DNA of 64,000 nucleotides from RPQJ01 sp044226195. Lineage in GTDB: Bacteria; Pseudomonadota; Gammaproteobacteria; Steroidobacterales; Steroidobacteraceae. Both the position numbers and the translations under genes were made by a program. The stretch is taken from assembly GCA_044226195.1 (NCBI GenBank), contig JBGAHO010000017.1:10330-74329 (forward strand), written 5' to 3'. The notes below the pieces were generated by a model. The model had not been told where the DNA came from and searched no databases. It worked only from the letters and a program-made list of their open reading frames with translations. Below are positions 17,884 to 30,766 of this stretch, piece after piece; the first letter of the stretch is position 1; each line of letters starts with the position of its first letter.

Positions 17884-18426
17884 ATGGGAATGCTCGATGA
17901 CCTGCTCGGTGCGGCACTGGGTGGCGGACCCGCGGTCGGCGCACCTTCGGCGCCTGCCGGCCTGCCCGGCGGCCTGCCGAACGGACTGCAGGGCGGCTCG
18001 CTCGCGGCGCTGCTGCCGGTGCTGATGTCGATGCTCAGCCAGGGCGGCTCGGGGGCCGGCGGCGGCCTCGGCGGCCTGCTGGGCCAGGTGCTCGGCGGGG
18101 GCGCCGGCGGGCCTCCCGGCGGCCTGGGCGGGGGCCTCGGCGGCCTGCTGCAGCAGCTCGAACGCGCGGGCTTCGGCGCCCACGCAGCGTCCTGGGTGGG
18201 CACGGGGCAGAATCAGCCGATCTCGCCCGCCGACATCGGCAAGATCTTCGGCCAGGGCGGGCTCGCCGACATCGCCCAGCGGGCCGGCCTGTCGCCGGAC
18301 CAGGCGTCGGCCGGGCTCGCGCACCTTCTGCCGGCCGTGGTCGATCACCTGACGCCGCAGGGCCAGGTCCCGGGCGGCAACGACCTCGAGGCGATGCTGG
18401 GCGGACTGCTGAAGCGGCTCGGCTGA
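17884..18426 (+). CDS. YidB family protein (DUF937), Gly-rich
   Basis: A 180-residue protein with the YidB/DUF937 pattern: N-terminal MLDDLLGAALGG, a long Gly/Leu-rich low-complexity middle (about residues 15-95), then a helical C-terminal part with ISPADIGKIFGQ and LSPDQASAGLAHLLP. The function of this family is not established. ATG 17884 is chosen because AGGGAG at 17871-17876 is 7 bases upstream; the in-frame GTG at 17866 has no such site. It is divergent from leuS, and its stop is 7 bases from the convergent MBL-fold gene. Confidence 0.82.
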   Translation: MGMLDDLLGAALGGGPAVGAPSAPAGLPGGLPNGLQGGSLAALLPVLMSMLSQGGSGAGGGLGGLLGQVLGGGAGGPPGGLGGGLGGLLQQLERAGFGAHAASWVGTGQNQPISPADIGKIFGQGGLADIAQRAGLSPDQASAGLAHLLPAVVDHLTPQGQVPGGNDLEAMLGGLLKRLG

Positions 18427-18433
18427 CGGCGTC

Positions 18434-19510
18434 TCAGGCGCGCTGGAAGCGCACCACGCCCGCCTCGTCCACGGTGCGGGCGAGCTGGCCCGCGTGCCAC
18501 AGGTAATGCAGGTGGGCCAGCGTCTCGCCGAGCGCGAGGAAGCGGTGGAAGCCGCGCAGGGTGCGGCCGAACATCACCGGCACGAGTTCGTATCCGGTCT
18601 TCGGCTCGGAGCAGGCCGCGCGCAGCACCTCGACCTGCTCGAGGTGGTGTTCGCGCACGTTCGCGATGCGCCGGTGCAGCCCGTAGAACGGCCGCCCGTG
18701 GGACGGCAGCACCAGCGTGCCGTCGGCGCAATGCGCCTCGAGGCGCGCGAGCGACTCGAGGAAATCGCGCAGCGGATCGCCCTCGGGCCGGTCGGTGACG
18801 ACGCTCACGTTCGGTGAGATCGTCGGCAGCACCTGGTCGCCGCTGATCAGTACCTCGCCTTCCCCGTCGTAGAGGCAGAAATGCCCCCGGCAGTGCCCGT
18901 CGGTCTCGATCAGTCGCCACGAGCGGCCGCCGGCGAGCATCGTCTCGCCGTCGAGCGCCGGGTGATGCAACTGCGGCGCGGCATCGAACCAGTCCTGGCC
19001 CGCGCTCGAATGCGCCCTGGCGACCTGCGGCGTCACGGCCATGCCGTGGCTCTGCACGAAGGCGATGCCGCGGTCGATGCGCTCGTCCTTGGAGCCCGCC
19101 AGGTATTCGAGCACCCAGCGGTGGCCGAACGCCGACATCCACACCTCGGCACCGTGCCTCGCGGCCAGCCACGGCGACAGGCCGAAGTGGTCCGGGTGGT
19201 CGTGGGTCACGAAAATGCGGCCGATCGGCCGGCCGCCGAGGTGCTCCTGCTCGAGCGTGGCCCAGGCGTCGCGGCACACCTGCTCGGGCATGCCGGTGTC
19301 GACCAGCGTCCAGCGATCGCCGTCGTCGAGCAGCCAGACATTGATGTGGTTGAGCTCCATCGGCAGCGGGATGCGCGCCCAGTACAGGCGATCGCCGATG
19401 CGACGCGCGTGGCCCGGCGCGGGCGGCTCGCAGTCCAGGTACGCGACGGCACGACGTGGCGACGGGTAGCGCTCGCCCTCGTGCGTGATCGCGCCGCGAT
19501 GCTCGCTCAT
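18434..19510 (-). CDS. MBL-fold metallo-hydrolase
   Basis: A 358-residue metallo-beta-lactamase-fold protein. The metal motif HDHPDH (HxHxDH) is near residue 105, with further ligands in GHCRGH, SGDQVL and PSHGRP, so both metal sites look intact. The C-terminal 100 residues add a helical domain seen in glyoxalase-II-like MBL hydrolases. The substrate is unknown. ATG 19508-19510 overlaps the lnt stop (ATGA), so it is the last gene of the miaB-to-lnt run. Confidence 0.85.
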   Translation of the reverse strand: MSEHRGAITHEGERYPSPRRAVAYLDCEPPAPGHARRIGDRLYWARIPLPMELNHINVWLLDDGDRWTLVDTGMPEQVCRDAWATLEQEHLGGRPIGRIFVTHDHPDHFGLSPWLAARHGAEVWMSAFGHRWVLEYLAGSKDERIDRGIAFVQSHGMAVTPQVARAHSSAGQDWFDAAPQLHHPALDGETMLAGGRSWRLIETDGHCRGHFCLYDGEGEVLISGDQVLPTISPNVSVVTDRPEGDPLRDFLESLARLEAHCADGTLVLPSHGRPFYGLHRRIANVREHHLEQVEVLRAACSEPKTGYELVPVMFGRTLRGFHRFLALGETLAHLHYLWHAGQLARTVDEAGVVRFQRA

Positions 19511-21009
19511 GCACGGCTCCGGCGCGCGAACGCCGGCGGCAGCGCCAGGCCGGCGAGCAGCAGCAGCAGGATCGGCAGGTTGCCGTAGCGCAGGTAGGGC
19601 GTGAGCCCGGTGCGCGGCACGACTTCACCGGTCAGCACGCCGGGACGGAACTGGGGCAGGCTCGCGGTCACCGAGCCATCGTACGCGATCAGCGCCGTCA
19701 CGCCATCGTTGGTGGCGCGCAGCATGGGCCGGCCGGTCTCGAGCGACCGCATGCGGCTGATGTCGACGTGCTGGTGGGGCGCGGTCGAGTCGCCGAACCA
19801 CGCATCGTTGGTCACGTTGACGAGCAGCGTCGAAGCGCGAGCGAGACGCAGTTGCTCGGCCCCGTAGGCGTCTTCGTAGCACACGGTCGGCGCGAGCTTC
19901 TGCCCGGCGGCCTCGAGCGGTGCCTGGTCGTCGGGGCCGGCGGCGAAATCGGAATACGGCAGGTTCATCAGGCGCATCCACTCGCGCACCCGGGCCGGCA
20001 CCGGGAAGAACTCGCCGAACGGCACGAGGCGGCGCTTGTAGTACCACTGCTCGGCCGGCGACCACGCCGCGATGCCGTTGTAGTAGTTGTCGCTGCCGGA
20101 CTCGTGGCGCACGAGGCCCATGATGATCGACGAACCGCGGGCCGCCGCGGCCTGCTGCACGCTGCCGAGGAAATCGCGGATGCTGCTCTCGAGCGCGGGA
20201 ATCGCCGATTCCGGCCACACGATGATCTGCGCACCGAGGTGCGGCGCCGTGAGATCCGCATACAGCCGCATCGTGTGCTCGAGCTGCCCCGGCTTCCACT
20301 TCATGGATTGCGGCACCGCGCCCTGCACCAGCGCCACCGTGATCGCGGGACCCGACGGCTGCGTCCACTCGACCTTAGTGCCGAACGCGCCACCCGCGGT
20401 CACGAGCACGAGCACGGCGCCCGCGAGGCCCTGCTCGCGACGCGTGCCGAGCAGGAACGCGACGCAGGCGCCGCTCAGCACCGCGACGGCGAGGCCCACG
20501 CCGTACACGCCGAGCAGCGGCGCGTAGCCGATGAGCGGGCTGTCGAACTGGCTGTAGCCGAGCGCGAGCCACGGGAACCCCGAGAGGAACCAGCCGCGGA
20601 ACCACTCGACGCCGACCCACGCGGCCGGCAGGAGCACGAGCCAGCGGCCGAGGCCGCGCGACGGCGCCCAGCGCGCGACTGCCCAGCCCGCGAGCGCGGA
20701 ATACGCACCCATGATCGCGGCGAGGCCGAGCATCAGGAGCAGCGCGAGCCACACCGGCGCCTGACCGATGAGGTGGATGCTGTGATAGAGCCAGTAGGTT
20801 CCGGCGGCGAAGGTGCCCGCGGTGAACAGGAATCCGCGCCACGCGGCCTCGCGCGGCTTCGCCCCCTGCCACAGCAGGAACAGGCACGCGGGCAGCACGA
20901 CGGCGAGCGGCCAGAGGTGCGTCGGCGCGAAGGCGAGCGCGAGCGCAGCGCCGAGCGGCAGCGCCAGGACGCGGCCGCGGCGCGCCGCGAATTCCGCCAC
21001 CGCCCGCAT
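19507..21009 (-). CDS. lnt: Apolipoprotein N-acyltransferase
   Basis: A 500-residue protein with about six to seven N-terminal membrane helices and a periplasmic nitrilase-like domain. The Glu-Lys-Cys triad is visible: Glu in VWPESAIP, Lys in YYKRRLVPFGE and Cys in PTVCYEDAYG. A final C-terminal helix ends in an Arg-rich tail. It adds the third acyl chain to lipoproteins, consistent with the lipoproteins elsewhere in the window. ATG 21007-21009 is 5 bases after corC; the frame runs on upstream as a corC shadow. Confidence 0.96.
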   Translation of the reverse strand: MRAVAEFAARRGRVLALPLGAALALAFAPTHLWPLAVVLPACLFLLWQGAKPREAAWRGFLFTAGTFAAGTYWLYHSIHLIGQAPVWLALLLMLGLAAIMGAYSALAGWAVARWAPSRGLGRWLVLLPAAWVGVEWFRGWFLSGFPWLALGYSQFDSPLIGYAPLLGVYGVGLAVAVLSGACVAFLLGTRREQGLAGAVLVLVTAGGAFGTKVEWTQPSGPAITVALVQGAVPQSMKWKPGQLEHTMRLYADLTAPHLGAQIIVWPESAIPALESSIRDFLGSVQQAAAARGSSIIMGLVRHESGSDNYYNGIAAWSPAEQWYYKRRLVPFGEFFPVPARVREWMRLMNLPYSDFAAGPDDQAPLEAAGQKLAPTVCYEDAYGAEQLRLARASTLLVNVTNDAWFGDSTAPHQHVDISRMRSLETGRPMLRATNDGVTALIAYDGSVTASLPQFRPGVLTGEVVPRTGLTPYLRYGNLPILLLLLAGLALPPAFARRSRA

Positions 21010-21014
21010 CGTGC

Positions 21015-21878
21015 TCAGCGGCCTTCCGGCGGCGGCAGGTCGAGGTCGCGCGGCGCGGTGACGCGCAGGCTCTCGATGCGGCGACGGTCGGCGCGCACCA
21101 CCTTCAGCTCGAGCCCGCCGATCTCGATGGTCTCGCCCCGGCGCGGCATGCGGCCGAGCTCGTGCAGCACGAGGCCGCCGATGGTGTCGAACTCCTCGTC
21201 CGTGAAGCGCGTGCCGAACGCCGCGTTGAACTCGTCGATGCGCGTGAGCGCGGGCACGGCGAAGGTGCGCTCGGCTTCCTTGCGGATGCCCTCCACCTCG
21301 TCCACGTCGTACTCGTCGCCGATGTCGCCGACGATCTGCTCGAGCACGTCCTCGATGGTGAGCAGGCCCGAGACGCCGCCGTACTCGTCGACCACGATCG
21401 CCATGTGGTTGTGGGCGACGCGGAACTCCTTCAGCAGCACGTTGAGGCGCTTGCTCTCCGGGATGAACACCGCGGGGCGCAGGCACTCGCGGATGTCGAA
21501 GTCGCCCTCGCCGCCCTCGGCGAAGAAACGCAGCAGGTCCTTCGCGAGCAGGATGCCGGCCACCTCGTCGCGGTCCTCGCCGACGACCGGAAAGCGCGAG
21601 TGGCCGGACTCGACCACGGCCGGCAGGATCGTCTCCGGCGGGTCGTCGCGGTGCACGACCACCATCTGCGAGCGCGGCACCATCACGTCGCGCACCTGCA
21701 TCTCGGAGACCTGCAGCACGCCGTCGAGCATGGCGAGCACGTCGCCGTCGATCAGCCCGCGGTCGCGCGCCTCCGCCAGCATGTCCGAGAGCTGCTCGAG
21801 GTCCTGCGGCTCGCCGGTGAACGATTCGACGATGCGTCGCAGCCACTGGCCGGTGGGACCGCTCTTGTCGGCGCTCAT
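21015..21878 (-). CDS. corC: CorC/HlyC family transporter-associated protein
   Basis: A 287-residue cytosolic protein with two CBS domains (starting at VRDVMVPRSQM and near FIPESKRLNVLL) and a C-terminal CorC_HlyC domain (FNAAFGTRFTDEEFDTIGG, GRMPRRGETIEI). It lacks the membrane DUF21 part, so it matches CorC/YbeX, linked to magnesium/cobalt efflux and ribosome function. The DEYGGVSGLLTIEDVLE segment is diagnostic. ATG 21876-21878 overlaps the ybeY stop (ATGA). Confidence 0.94.
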   Translation of the reverse strand: MSADKSGPTGQWLRRIVESFTGEPQDLEQLSDMLAEARDRGLIDGDVLAMLDGVLQVSEMQVRDVMVPRSQMVVVHRDDPPETILPAVVESGHSRFPVVGEDRDEVAGILLAKDLLRFFAEGGEGDFDIRECLRPAVFIPESKRLNVLLKEFRVAHNHMAIVVDEYGGVSGLLTIEDVLEQIVGDIGDEYDVDEVEGIRKEAERTFAVPALTRIDEFNAAFGTRFTDEEFDTIGGLVLHELGRMPRRGETIEIGGLELKVVRADRRRIESLRVTAPRDLDLPPPEGR

Positions 21879-22404
21879 GCGTGCATTCCGTCCTGCGTGC
21901 GATAGGGATCCGGGTAGCCGAGGCCGGCGAGCACGCGGGCCTCGAGGCGCTCCATGGCGTGGGCCTGGCGCGCCTGCAGGTGATCGTAGCCGAGCAGGTG
22001 CAGCGTGCCGTGCACGACCATGTGCGCGAAGTGCGCCGGCACGGTCTTGCCCTGCGCCCGCGCCTCGGCCGCGACCACCGGCGCGCAGATCACGAGGTCG
22101 CCGAGCGCGCCGTCGACGGCACGCTCCTCGGGCGACGAGGGAAACGACAGCACGTTGGTCGGCTTGTCCTTGCCGCGGTAGTCGCGGTCGAGCCGGCGGC
22201 TCTCGGCGAGTCCGACGATGCGCACGCACAGGCCGGCACGCCCGTCCGGAAATGCCCGGCGCGCACGGAGCGGCAGCGTGGCGAGGCCGCCCGCGTGCGC
22301 GGCGCGCGCCCAGCGGCGGATGGCGGCGGCGCTCGGGACCCAGGGGCGACGCGCAGCCACCTGCAGGGACAGGCTCAGATTCGCCGCGGGTGCAGGGGGA
22401 GGTT

Positions 22405-22408
<4 letters not shown>
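21875..22408 (-). CDS. ybeY: Endoribonuclease YbeY
   Basis: A 177-residue UPF0054 protein with the zinc motif H-x3-H-x5-H in HMVVHGTLHLLGYDH near residue 130, and TNVLSFP before it. YbeY takes part in 16S rRNA 3'-end maturation and ribosome quality control. The GTG start (22406-22408) overlaps the phoH stop as GTGA, as in the conserved phoH-ybeY-corC group. The first 40 residues are Ala/Arg-rich and less conserved. Confidence 0.95.
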
Positions 22409-23396
<988 letters not shown>

Positions 23397-23400
<4 letters not shown>

Positions 23401-24737
23401 GCGATGCTCCGCTCGCGCTCGATCCAGCGGCCGCGCAGCGAGTTGGGCAGCGCTTCGGTCACCTGCACGTCGACGAAGCGGTTGATGAGCGAAGACGGGC
23501 CGTCGAAGTTGACCCAGCGGTTGTTCTCGGTGCGGCCCGCGAGCTGGCGCGCGTCGCGCCGGGCCGGCCGCTCGACCAGCACGCGCTGCACCGAACCGAC
23601 CATGCCGCGGCTGATCGCGAGCGCCTGCGCGTCGAGCCGGGCCTGCAGCCGCGCGAGCCGCTGCTGCTTCTCCTCGCGCGCGACATCGTCGGGCAGCGAG
23701 GCCGCCGGCGTGCCGGGCCGACGGCTGTAGATGAAGCTGAAGCTCTGGTCGAAACCGACGTCCGCCACGAGGTCCATCGTGGCCTCGAAGTCGCGCTCGG
23801 TCTCGCCGGGGAAGCCGACGATCAGGTCGGTCGAGATGCTGATGTCGGGTCGCACCTCGCGCAGCCGGCGCAGCTTCTGCTTGTACTCGAGCGCCGTGTG
23901 GCCGCGCTTCATCAGCGCCAGCACGCGGTCCGAGCCGCTCTGCACCGGCAGGTGCAGGAAATTGGCGAGCTTCGGCACGTCGCGATAGGCCTCGATCAGG
24001 CTGTCGCGGAACTCGACGGGGTGCGAGGTGGTGAAGCGGATGCGCTCGATGCCCGGCACTTCGGCGACGAAATAGATGAGCGCGGCGAGGTCGGCATGGC
24101 CGGCGCCCGGCATCTCACCGCGATACGCGTTGACGTTCTGGCCGAGCAGCGTCACCTCGCTGACGCCCTGCGCCGCGAGCCCGCGGACTTCGGCCATCAC
24201 CTGCGCGAGCGGCCGGCTCACTTCCGCACCGCGCGTGTAGGGCACGACGCAGAAGGTGCAGTACTTGCTGCAGCCTTCCATGATCGAGACGAACGCCGAC
24301 GCGCCGCGCACCGACGGTGCCGGCAGGTGGTCGAACTTCTCGATCTCCGGGAAGCTGACGTCCACCACCGCGCGGCCGTGCGCCTTCAGGTCGGCGATCA
24401 TCTCGGGCAGGCGGTGGATGGTCTGCGGTCCGAACACGAGGTCGACGAAGGGCGCGCGCTCGGCGATGCCCTCGCCTTCCTGGCTCGCGACGCAGCCGCC
24501 CACGCCGATGATCACGTGCGGGCGGCGCTGCTTGAATTCGCGCCAGGTGCCGAGGTACGAGAACACCTTCTCCTGCGCCTTGTCGCGCACCGAGCAGGTG
24601 TTGAGCAGCAGCAGGTCGGCCTCGGCCGGGTCGTCCGTCGGCTCGTAGCCGCCCGCCTCACGCAGCACGTCCGCCATGCGGGCGGAGTCGTACTCGTTCA
24701 TCTGGCAGCCGAAGGTGCGGAGATGGACGCGCGGCAC
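23397..24737 (-). CDS. miaB: tRNA-2-methylthio-N6-dimethylallyladenosine synthase
   Basis: A 446-residue methylthiotransferase. The N-terminal UPF0004 domain carries three Cys for the auxiliary cluster (TFGCQMN, NTCSVR, GVGGCVA), the radical SAM motif is CSKYCTFC, and a TRAM domain closes the protein. It thiomethylates i6A37 in tRNAs reading UNN codons. The start is GTG (24735-24737), 11 bases after ssb. Confidence 0.97.
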
Positions 24738-24748
24738 GGCTCGTCCGC

Positions 24749-25219
24749 TCAGAACGGGATGTCGTCGTCGAAGTTGTCGGGCTCGGGACCGCGCGGGGCC
24801 GCGCCACGATCACCGCCGCCACCGCCGCCCGACGGGGCCATGCGCGGCTCGCTGCGCGACTCGGTGCCGCCGCCGCCACCGCCGCGGCCGCCGAGCATCT
24901 GCATCTCGTTGGCGTTGATCTCGGTGGTGTAGCGGTCGCGGCCTTCCTTGTCCTGCCACTTGCGGGTGCGCAGCTTGCCCTCGATGTAGACCTGCGAGCC
25001 CTTCTTCAGGTACTCGGCCGCGATCTCCGCGAGCCGGTCGTACATGACGATGTTGTGCCACTCGGTCTGTTCGCGCTGCTCGCCGGTCTGCTTGTCCTTC
25101 CAGGACTCGGACGTGGCGATGCTGAAATTGGTGACCGCCTTGCCGTTCGGCATGTAGCGGGTCTCGGGATCCTTGCCGAGGTTGCCGACGAGGATGACTT
25201 TGTTGATGCCGCGTGCCAT
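24749..25219 (-). CDS. ssb: Single-stranded DNA-binding protein
   Basis: A 156-residue SSB: an N-terminal OB fold (ARGINKVILVGNLGKDPE), a Gly-rich linker at about 110-140, and the acidic tip DDDIPF that recruits partner proteins. It coats single-stranded DNA in replication and repair. ATG 25217-25219 is chosen on homology; the upstream frame is a shadow of the MFS gene. It lies between the MFS gene and miaB on the same strand, the uvrA/MFS/ssb order also known from Pseudomonas. Confidence 0.97.
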   Translation of the reverse strand: MARGINKVILVGNLGKDPETRYMPNGKAVTNFSIATSESWKDKQTGEQREQTEWHNIVMYDRLAEIAAEYLKKGSQVYIEGKLRTRKWQDKEGRDRYTTEINANEMQMLGGRGGGGGGTESRSEPRMAPSGGGGGGDRGAAPRGPEPDNFDDDIPF

Positions 25220-25248
25220 GGGGTCACATCCGTTGGGAAAGGCCGGGA

Positions 25249-25278
25249 ATTTTACGGCACCGGGGGCCCGGGCGTTAA
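25249..25278 (-). promoter_or_regulatory. Possible ssb promoter
   Basis: Reading the minus strand, TTAACG (25273-25278) and TAAAAT (25249-25254) are separated by 18 bases within the 80-base gap between the MFS gene and ssb. The start would be about 25 bases upstream of the ssb ATG. No LexA-type CTG-N10-CAG was seen here. Confidence 0.4.
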
Positions 25279-25299
25279 CGTGAAACGGGCCCGAGCGGG

Positions 25300-26469
25300 T
25301 TATTTCGCCGGGCGGCCGAGCGTCCGGCCGGCCAGGGCGGCCCAGAACACGGCCATGACGGCACTGCCCCAGAACACGCCTGGGTTGCCGAAGACTGCCA
25401 GCAGCCGGCCGCCGACGAAGCCGCCGGCGGCGATGCCGAGCGTCTGGGCGACCGAGAAGACCCCCAGGGCGGCGCCGCGCTCGGCCTGCCCCGCGGCCAG
25501 CGTGAGCAGGGCCGGCAGCCGGGCCTCGAGGTAGTTGAACACGGCGAAGAACAGGGTCAGGGCCGTGAGCACCGCCCACAGGTGCAGGTGATCGGCGCCG
25601 AGCAGGGCCTCGGACAGGCCGAGCAGCAGGATCGCCCACAGGAACAGGGCGCCCGCCCCGGCCGAGCGGTCGGTGCGCATCACCAGCGGGACCGTGCCGA
25701 CGATCGAGGCGAGGAACACGCCGAGGTAGACCTTCGAGTGCTCCGCGCTCGGGATGGCCAGTTCGTCGCGCATCACCATCGGCACCGACATGAAGGTCGA
25801 GGTCATGATGAAGTGCAGCGCGAAGATGCCGAAATAGAGCCAGGCGAGGTCGCCACGGACGGCGATCTGCAGCAGCTCGCGCAGGGTGCGGCCGTCCGTG
25901 CCGCCGTGGCGCTCGGGTTCGGCCGGCACGGCGAGGTGCAGCACCGCGATGCCGGCCAGGGCCAGACCCAGCATGACGACGAAGATGCCCGGCACGCCGA
26001 TGCGGGCGTCGAGGACGGGCGCCAGCACCAGCGCGGCGACGAACGACAGCCCGATGCTGATCCCGACGATCGCCATGGCTCGGGTGCGCACCTCGGAGCG
26101 GGTCAGGTCGGCCAGCAGTGCCGTGACGGCCGCCGAGACCGCGCCGACGCCCTGGACGGCCCGCGCGATCGCCACCCAGACCAGGCTGTGCGCCAGCGCG
26201 CCGATCAGCGACCCGATCGCGAACAGTGCGAGGCCCGCCGTGATCAAGGGCTTGCGCCCGATGCGGTCCGACCAGGCGCCGAACGGCAGCTGGAATATGG
26301 CCTGCGTCAGGCCGTAGGCGCCCATCGCCACGCCGAACATCTGCGGGGAGTAGTCGGGCAGGCTGCGGGCGTACAGCGCCAGCACCGGCAGGGGCAGGAA
26401 CAGCCCGAGCATGCGGGAGGCGTAGATGCCCGCCAGGGCGGCAACGGAGCGGCGCTCCGGGCCCGTCAT
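25300..26469 (-). CDS. MFS transporter
   Basis: A 389-residue major facilitator with about twelve hydrophobic helices. The loop 2-3 signature is GAWSDRIGRKPLI near residue 65, and ARAVQGVGA matches motif B. It resembles the YajR-type drug/proton antiporter branch but lacks the extra C-terminal domain of YajR. The substrate is unknown. It is divergent from uvrA with 108 bases between, and followed by ssb, a neighbourhood I recall from Pseudomonas. Confidence 0.9.
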   Translation of the reverse strand: MTGPERRSVAALAGIYASRMLGLFLPLPVLALYARSLPDYSPQMFGVAMGAYGLTQAIFQLPFGAWSDRIGRKPLITAGLALFAIGSLIGALAHSLVWVAIARAVQGVGAVSAAVTALLADLTRSEVRTRAMAIVGISIGLSFVAALVLAPVLDARIGVPGIFVVMLGLALAGIAVLHLAVPAEPERHGGTDGRTLRELLQIAVRGDLAWLYFGIFALHFIMTSTFMSVPMVMRDELAIPSAEHSKVYLGVFLASIVGTVPLVMRTDRSAGAGALFLWAILLLGLSEALLGADHLHLWAVLTALTLFFAVFNYLEARLPALLTLAAGQAERGAALGVFSVAQTLGIAAGGFVGGRLLAVFGNPGVFWGSAVMAVFWAALAGRTLGRPAK

Positions 26470-26507
26470 GCCCGGCTTGGGGGTGGAGTCTCGCGAGCGG
26501 ATAGGTT

Positions 26508-26542
26508 TTGCCTCGGTCGGTCGGCGCTGCCTATATTAGCAG
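26508..26542 (+). promoter_or_regulatory. uvrA promoter with LexA-box-like operator
   Basis: TTGCCT at 26508-26513 and TATATT at 26532-26537 form a -35/-10 pair with an 18-base spacer. A CTG-N10-CAG dyad at 26527-26542, the core pattern of the E. coli LexA site, covers the -10. This fits SOS control of uvrA, known in E. coli. Confidence 0.55.
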
Positions 26543-26577
26543 GCTGCCCACCCGGCACTCTTCGTCCGACGGAACAG

Positions 26578-29398
<2,821 letters not shown>

Positions 29399-29406
<8 letters not shown>

Positions 29407-29540
29407 GGGACATTCCTCTTTTTCGAAATTGGGGACATTCCTCCTATTCCGCGCGGCGACGGAAAAGAGGAATGTCCCCATTTATTCGGAGCGTCGCCAT
29501 CGATGCAAAGAATAGTCAGTGTCCCCAAATGAAAAGGGCG
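29399..29540. repeat. REP-like repeat cluster (GGGGACATTCC family)
   Basis: Four related copies lie in about 140 bases. Plus-oriented: GGGGACATTCCTCTTTTTC at 29406-29424 and GGGGACATTCCTC at 29431-29443. Minus-oriented: GAGGAATGTCCCC at 29467-29479 and a diverged TGTCCCCAAATGAAAAG at 29520-29536. The second and third form a perfect 13-bp inverted pair 23 bases apart, like a BIME. The first copy includes the uvrA stop codon; the last overlaps the T-tract of the lipoprotein terminator. Such repeats resemble those mobilised by REP-associated tyrosine transposases in other Proteobacteria; no transposase is present here. Confidence 0.8.
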
Positions 29541-29561
29541 GGGCCTCGCGGCACCCGCCCT
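29535..29561 (-). terminator. Intrinsic terminator of lipoprotein gene 1
   Basis: On the minus strand AGGGCGGG pairs with CCCGCCCT, extended by GCC/GGC around one bulged base and a 4-base loop (about 11 bp), followed by TTTTC. It lies 27 bases after the lipoprotein stop. Confidence 0.75.
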
Positions 29562-29587
29562 CGTGCGCGTCTCGCGCGCCGGCGCGA

Positions 29588-29965
29588 TCAGTGCTTGGCG
29601 GCGTCCTGGATCTTCTCGCCCGCCTTCTCGACGGCCGCACCCGTCGCCGCCGCGGCATCCTTCGCCGCATCCCCGGCCTTGGCGGCCGCGTCCTTCGCGG
29701 CATCGCCCGCCGCAGCCGCGGCATCCTTCGCCGCGTCACCGGCCGTCTGCGCGGCATCGGTCGCCGCCGCCGCCGCCGCGTCCCCAGCCGCTGCCGCCGC
29801 ATCGCCGGCCGCATCGACAGCCTGGCCCGCCGCGTCGGTGGCCTTGTCCGCAGCCGCCGCCGCCTGCGCGGCCGCATCGGCCGCCGCCGAGGTGTCTTCC
29901 TTCTTGGCGCAACCGGCCAGGGCCAGCGTGGCGAGGGCGGCAGCAAGCACGAGCTTCGAATCCAT
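29588..29965 (-). CDS. Ala-rich small lipoprotein (paralogue 1)
   Basis: A 125-residue protein with a lipoprotein signal: MDSKLVLAAALATLALAGC, lipobox LAGC, Ala at +2, so probably outer membrane. The mature part is almost entirely Ala, Asp, Lys and Gly in repeats such as GDAAKDAAA, predicted as one long amphipathic helix or coiled coil. It resembles Lpp-like or stress lipoproteins only in composition; the function is unknown. It is a paralogue of the gene at 30767-31093 (near-identical signal peptide and CAKKE start of the mature part). AGGAG lies 8 bases before ATG 29963-29965. Confidence 0.78.
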   Translation of the reverse strand: MDSKLVLAAALATLALAGCAKKEDTSAAADAAAQAAAAADKATDAAGQAVDAAGDAAAAAGDAAAAAATDAAQTAGDAAKDAAAAAGDAAKDAAAKAGDAAKDAAAATGAAVEKAGEKIQDAAKH

Positions 29966-30120
29966 GAGCGTTCTCCTGAACTGCGTGATCGATCCCGGGT
30001 TCCCGGGGGATGGGCGGTCGCGCCGGTCGGTCGGCCACCGGAAGCGCCGTTGACCCCAGTCTCGCCAACGCGGCGGTCGCTGGGAACGGCCGCAAGCGTC
30101 GGCGTTCGGCGACAAACCGG

Positions 30121-30642
30121 TCAGCCGGGTCGCGGGGCGGTCCGGGCGTCGATGCGGAAGCGATGGCGCACTTCGCCGCCGAGGCGCGTCTCGACGTACC
30201 GGCCGCCGGTCAGGCGCCCGATCACGCGGCGCCAGAACAGCAGCGCGGGCGGATTGCGCTCGTCCTCCACCACCTCCCATTCGCCGGCGAACCGGTTGAA
30301 CAGCAGGTAAGCGGCACTCGCGCCCACCCCGCGGCGGCGGGCGGATGGGGCGACGAAGAATTCGGCCATGCGGAAGTCGGCGCGCGGGCGGCCGGCAAGT
30401 GGAGGACGCGTCACCAGGGCGAAGCCGGTGCGCTCCCCGCCCTGCAGGATGACGAACGGATGGGAGGCGGGATCGGTGAACCAGCCGGCGAGAAACTCGT
30501 GCTCGCGGGCCTGCCACTCGCCGAGGGCCGGGAACAGGCCGCTGCGCGATGTGGACAGTTCGGACAGGTAGTCGCGGTAGAGCGCCCGCACCCACTCGCG
30601 GTCGTCCTTCGAGGATCGGGCGTCGCGGATCGTGACTGCCAC
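30121..30642 (-). CDS. GNAT family N-acetyltransferase
   Basis: A 173-residue GNAT fold: the acetyl-CoA pyrophosphate loop is in FFVAPSARRRGVGASA (motif A, R/Q-x-x-G-x-G/A pattern), followed by a later LFWRRVIG segment typical of motif B. The acceptor substrate cannot be told. It sits between the two paralogous lipoprotein genes on the same strand, with about 125-155-base gaps on each side, so it may be transcribed alone. There is no clear link to the lipoproteins beyond position. Confidence 0.83.
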   Translation of the reverse strand: MAVTIRDARSSKDDREWVRALYRDYLSELSTSRSGLFPALGEWQAREHEFLAGWFTDPASHPFVILQGGERTGFALVTRPPLAGRPRADFRMAEFFVAPSARRRGVGASAAYLLFNRFAGEWEVVEDERNPPALLFWRRVIGRLTGGRYVETRLGGEVRHRFRIDARTAPRPG

Positions 30643-30710
30643 GGTCGTCGACCAGCCTCCTGCTGGCGTCGGGCGCGTCGCGCCCGGGGATCGGGGCCTC
30701 AGGAAAGGAA

Positions 30711-30737
30711 AGGGCGGGCCCTTGCGGGACCCGCCCT
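30711..30737 (-). terminator. Intrinsic terminator of lipoprotein gene 2
   Basis: On the minus strand AGGGCGGGTCC pairs with GGGCCCGCCCT around a short loop (11 bp, one G-U pair that is a mismatch on the plus strand), followed by TTCCTTTCC. Stem and loop resemble the terminator of the paralogue at 29535-29561. Confidence 0.75.
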
Positions 30738-30766
30738 GTCCGTTTCAGCTTGCGCTGAGAAGCAGA

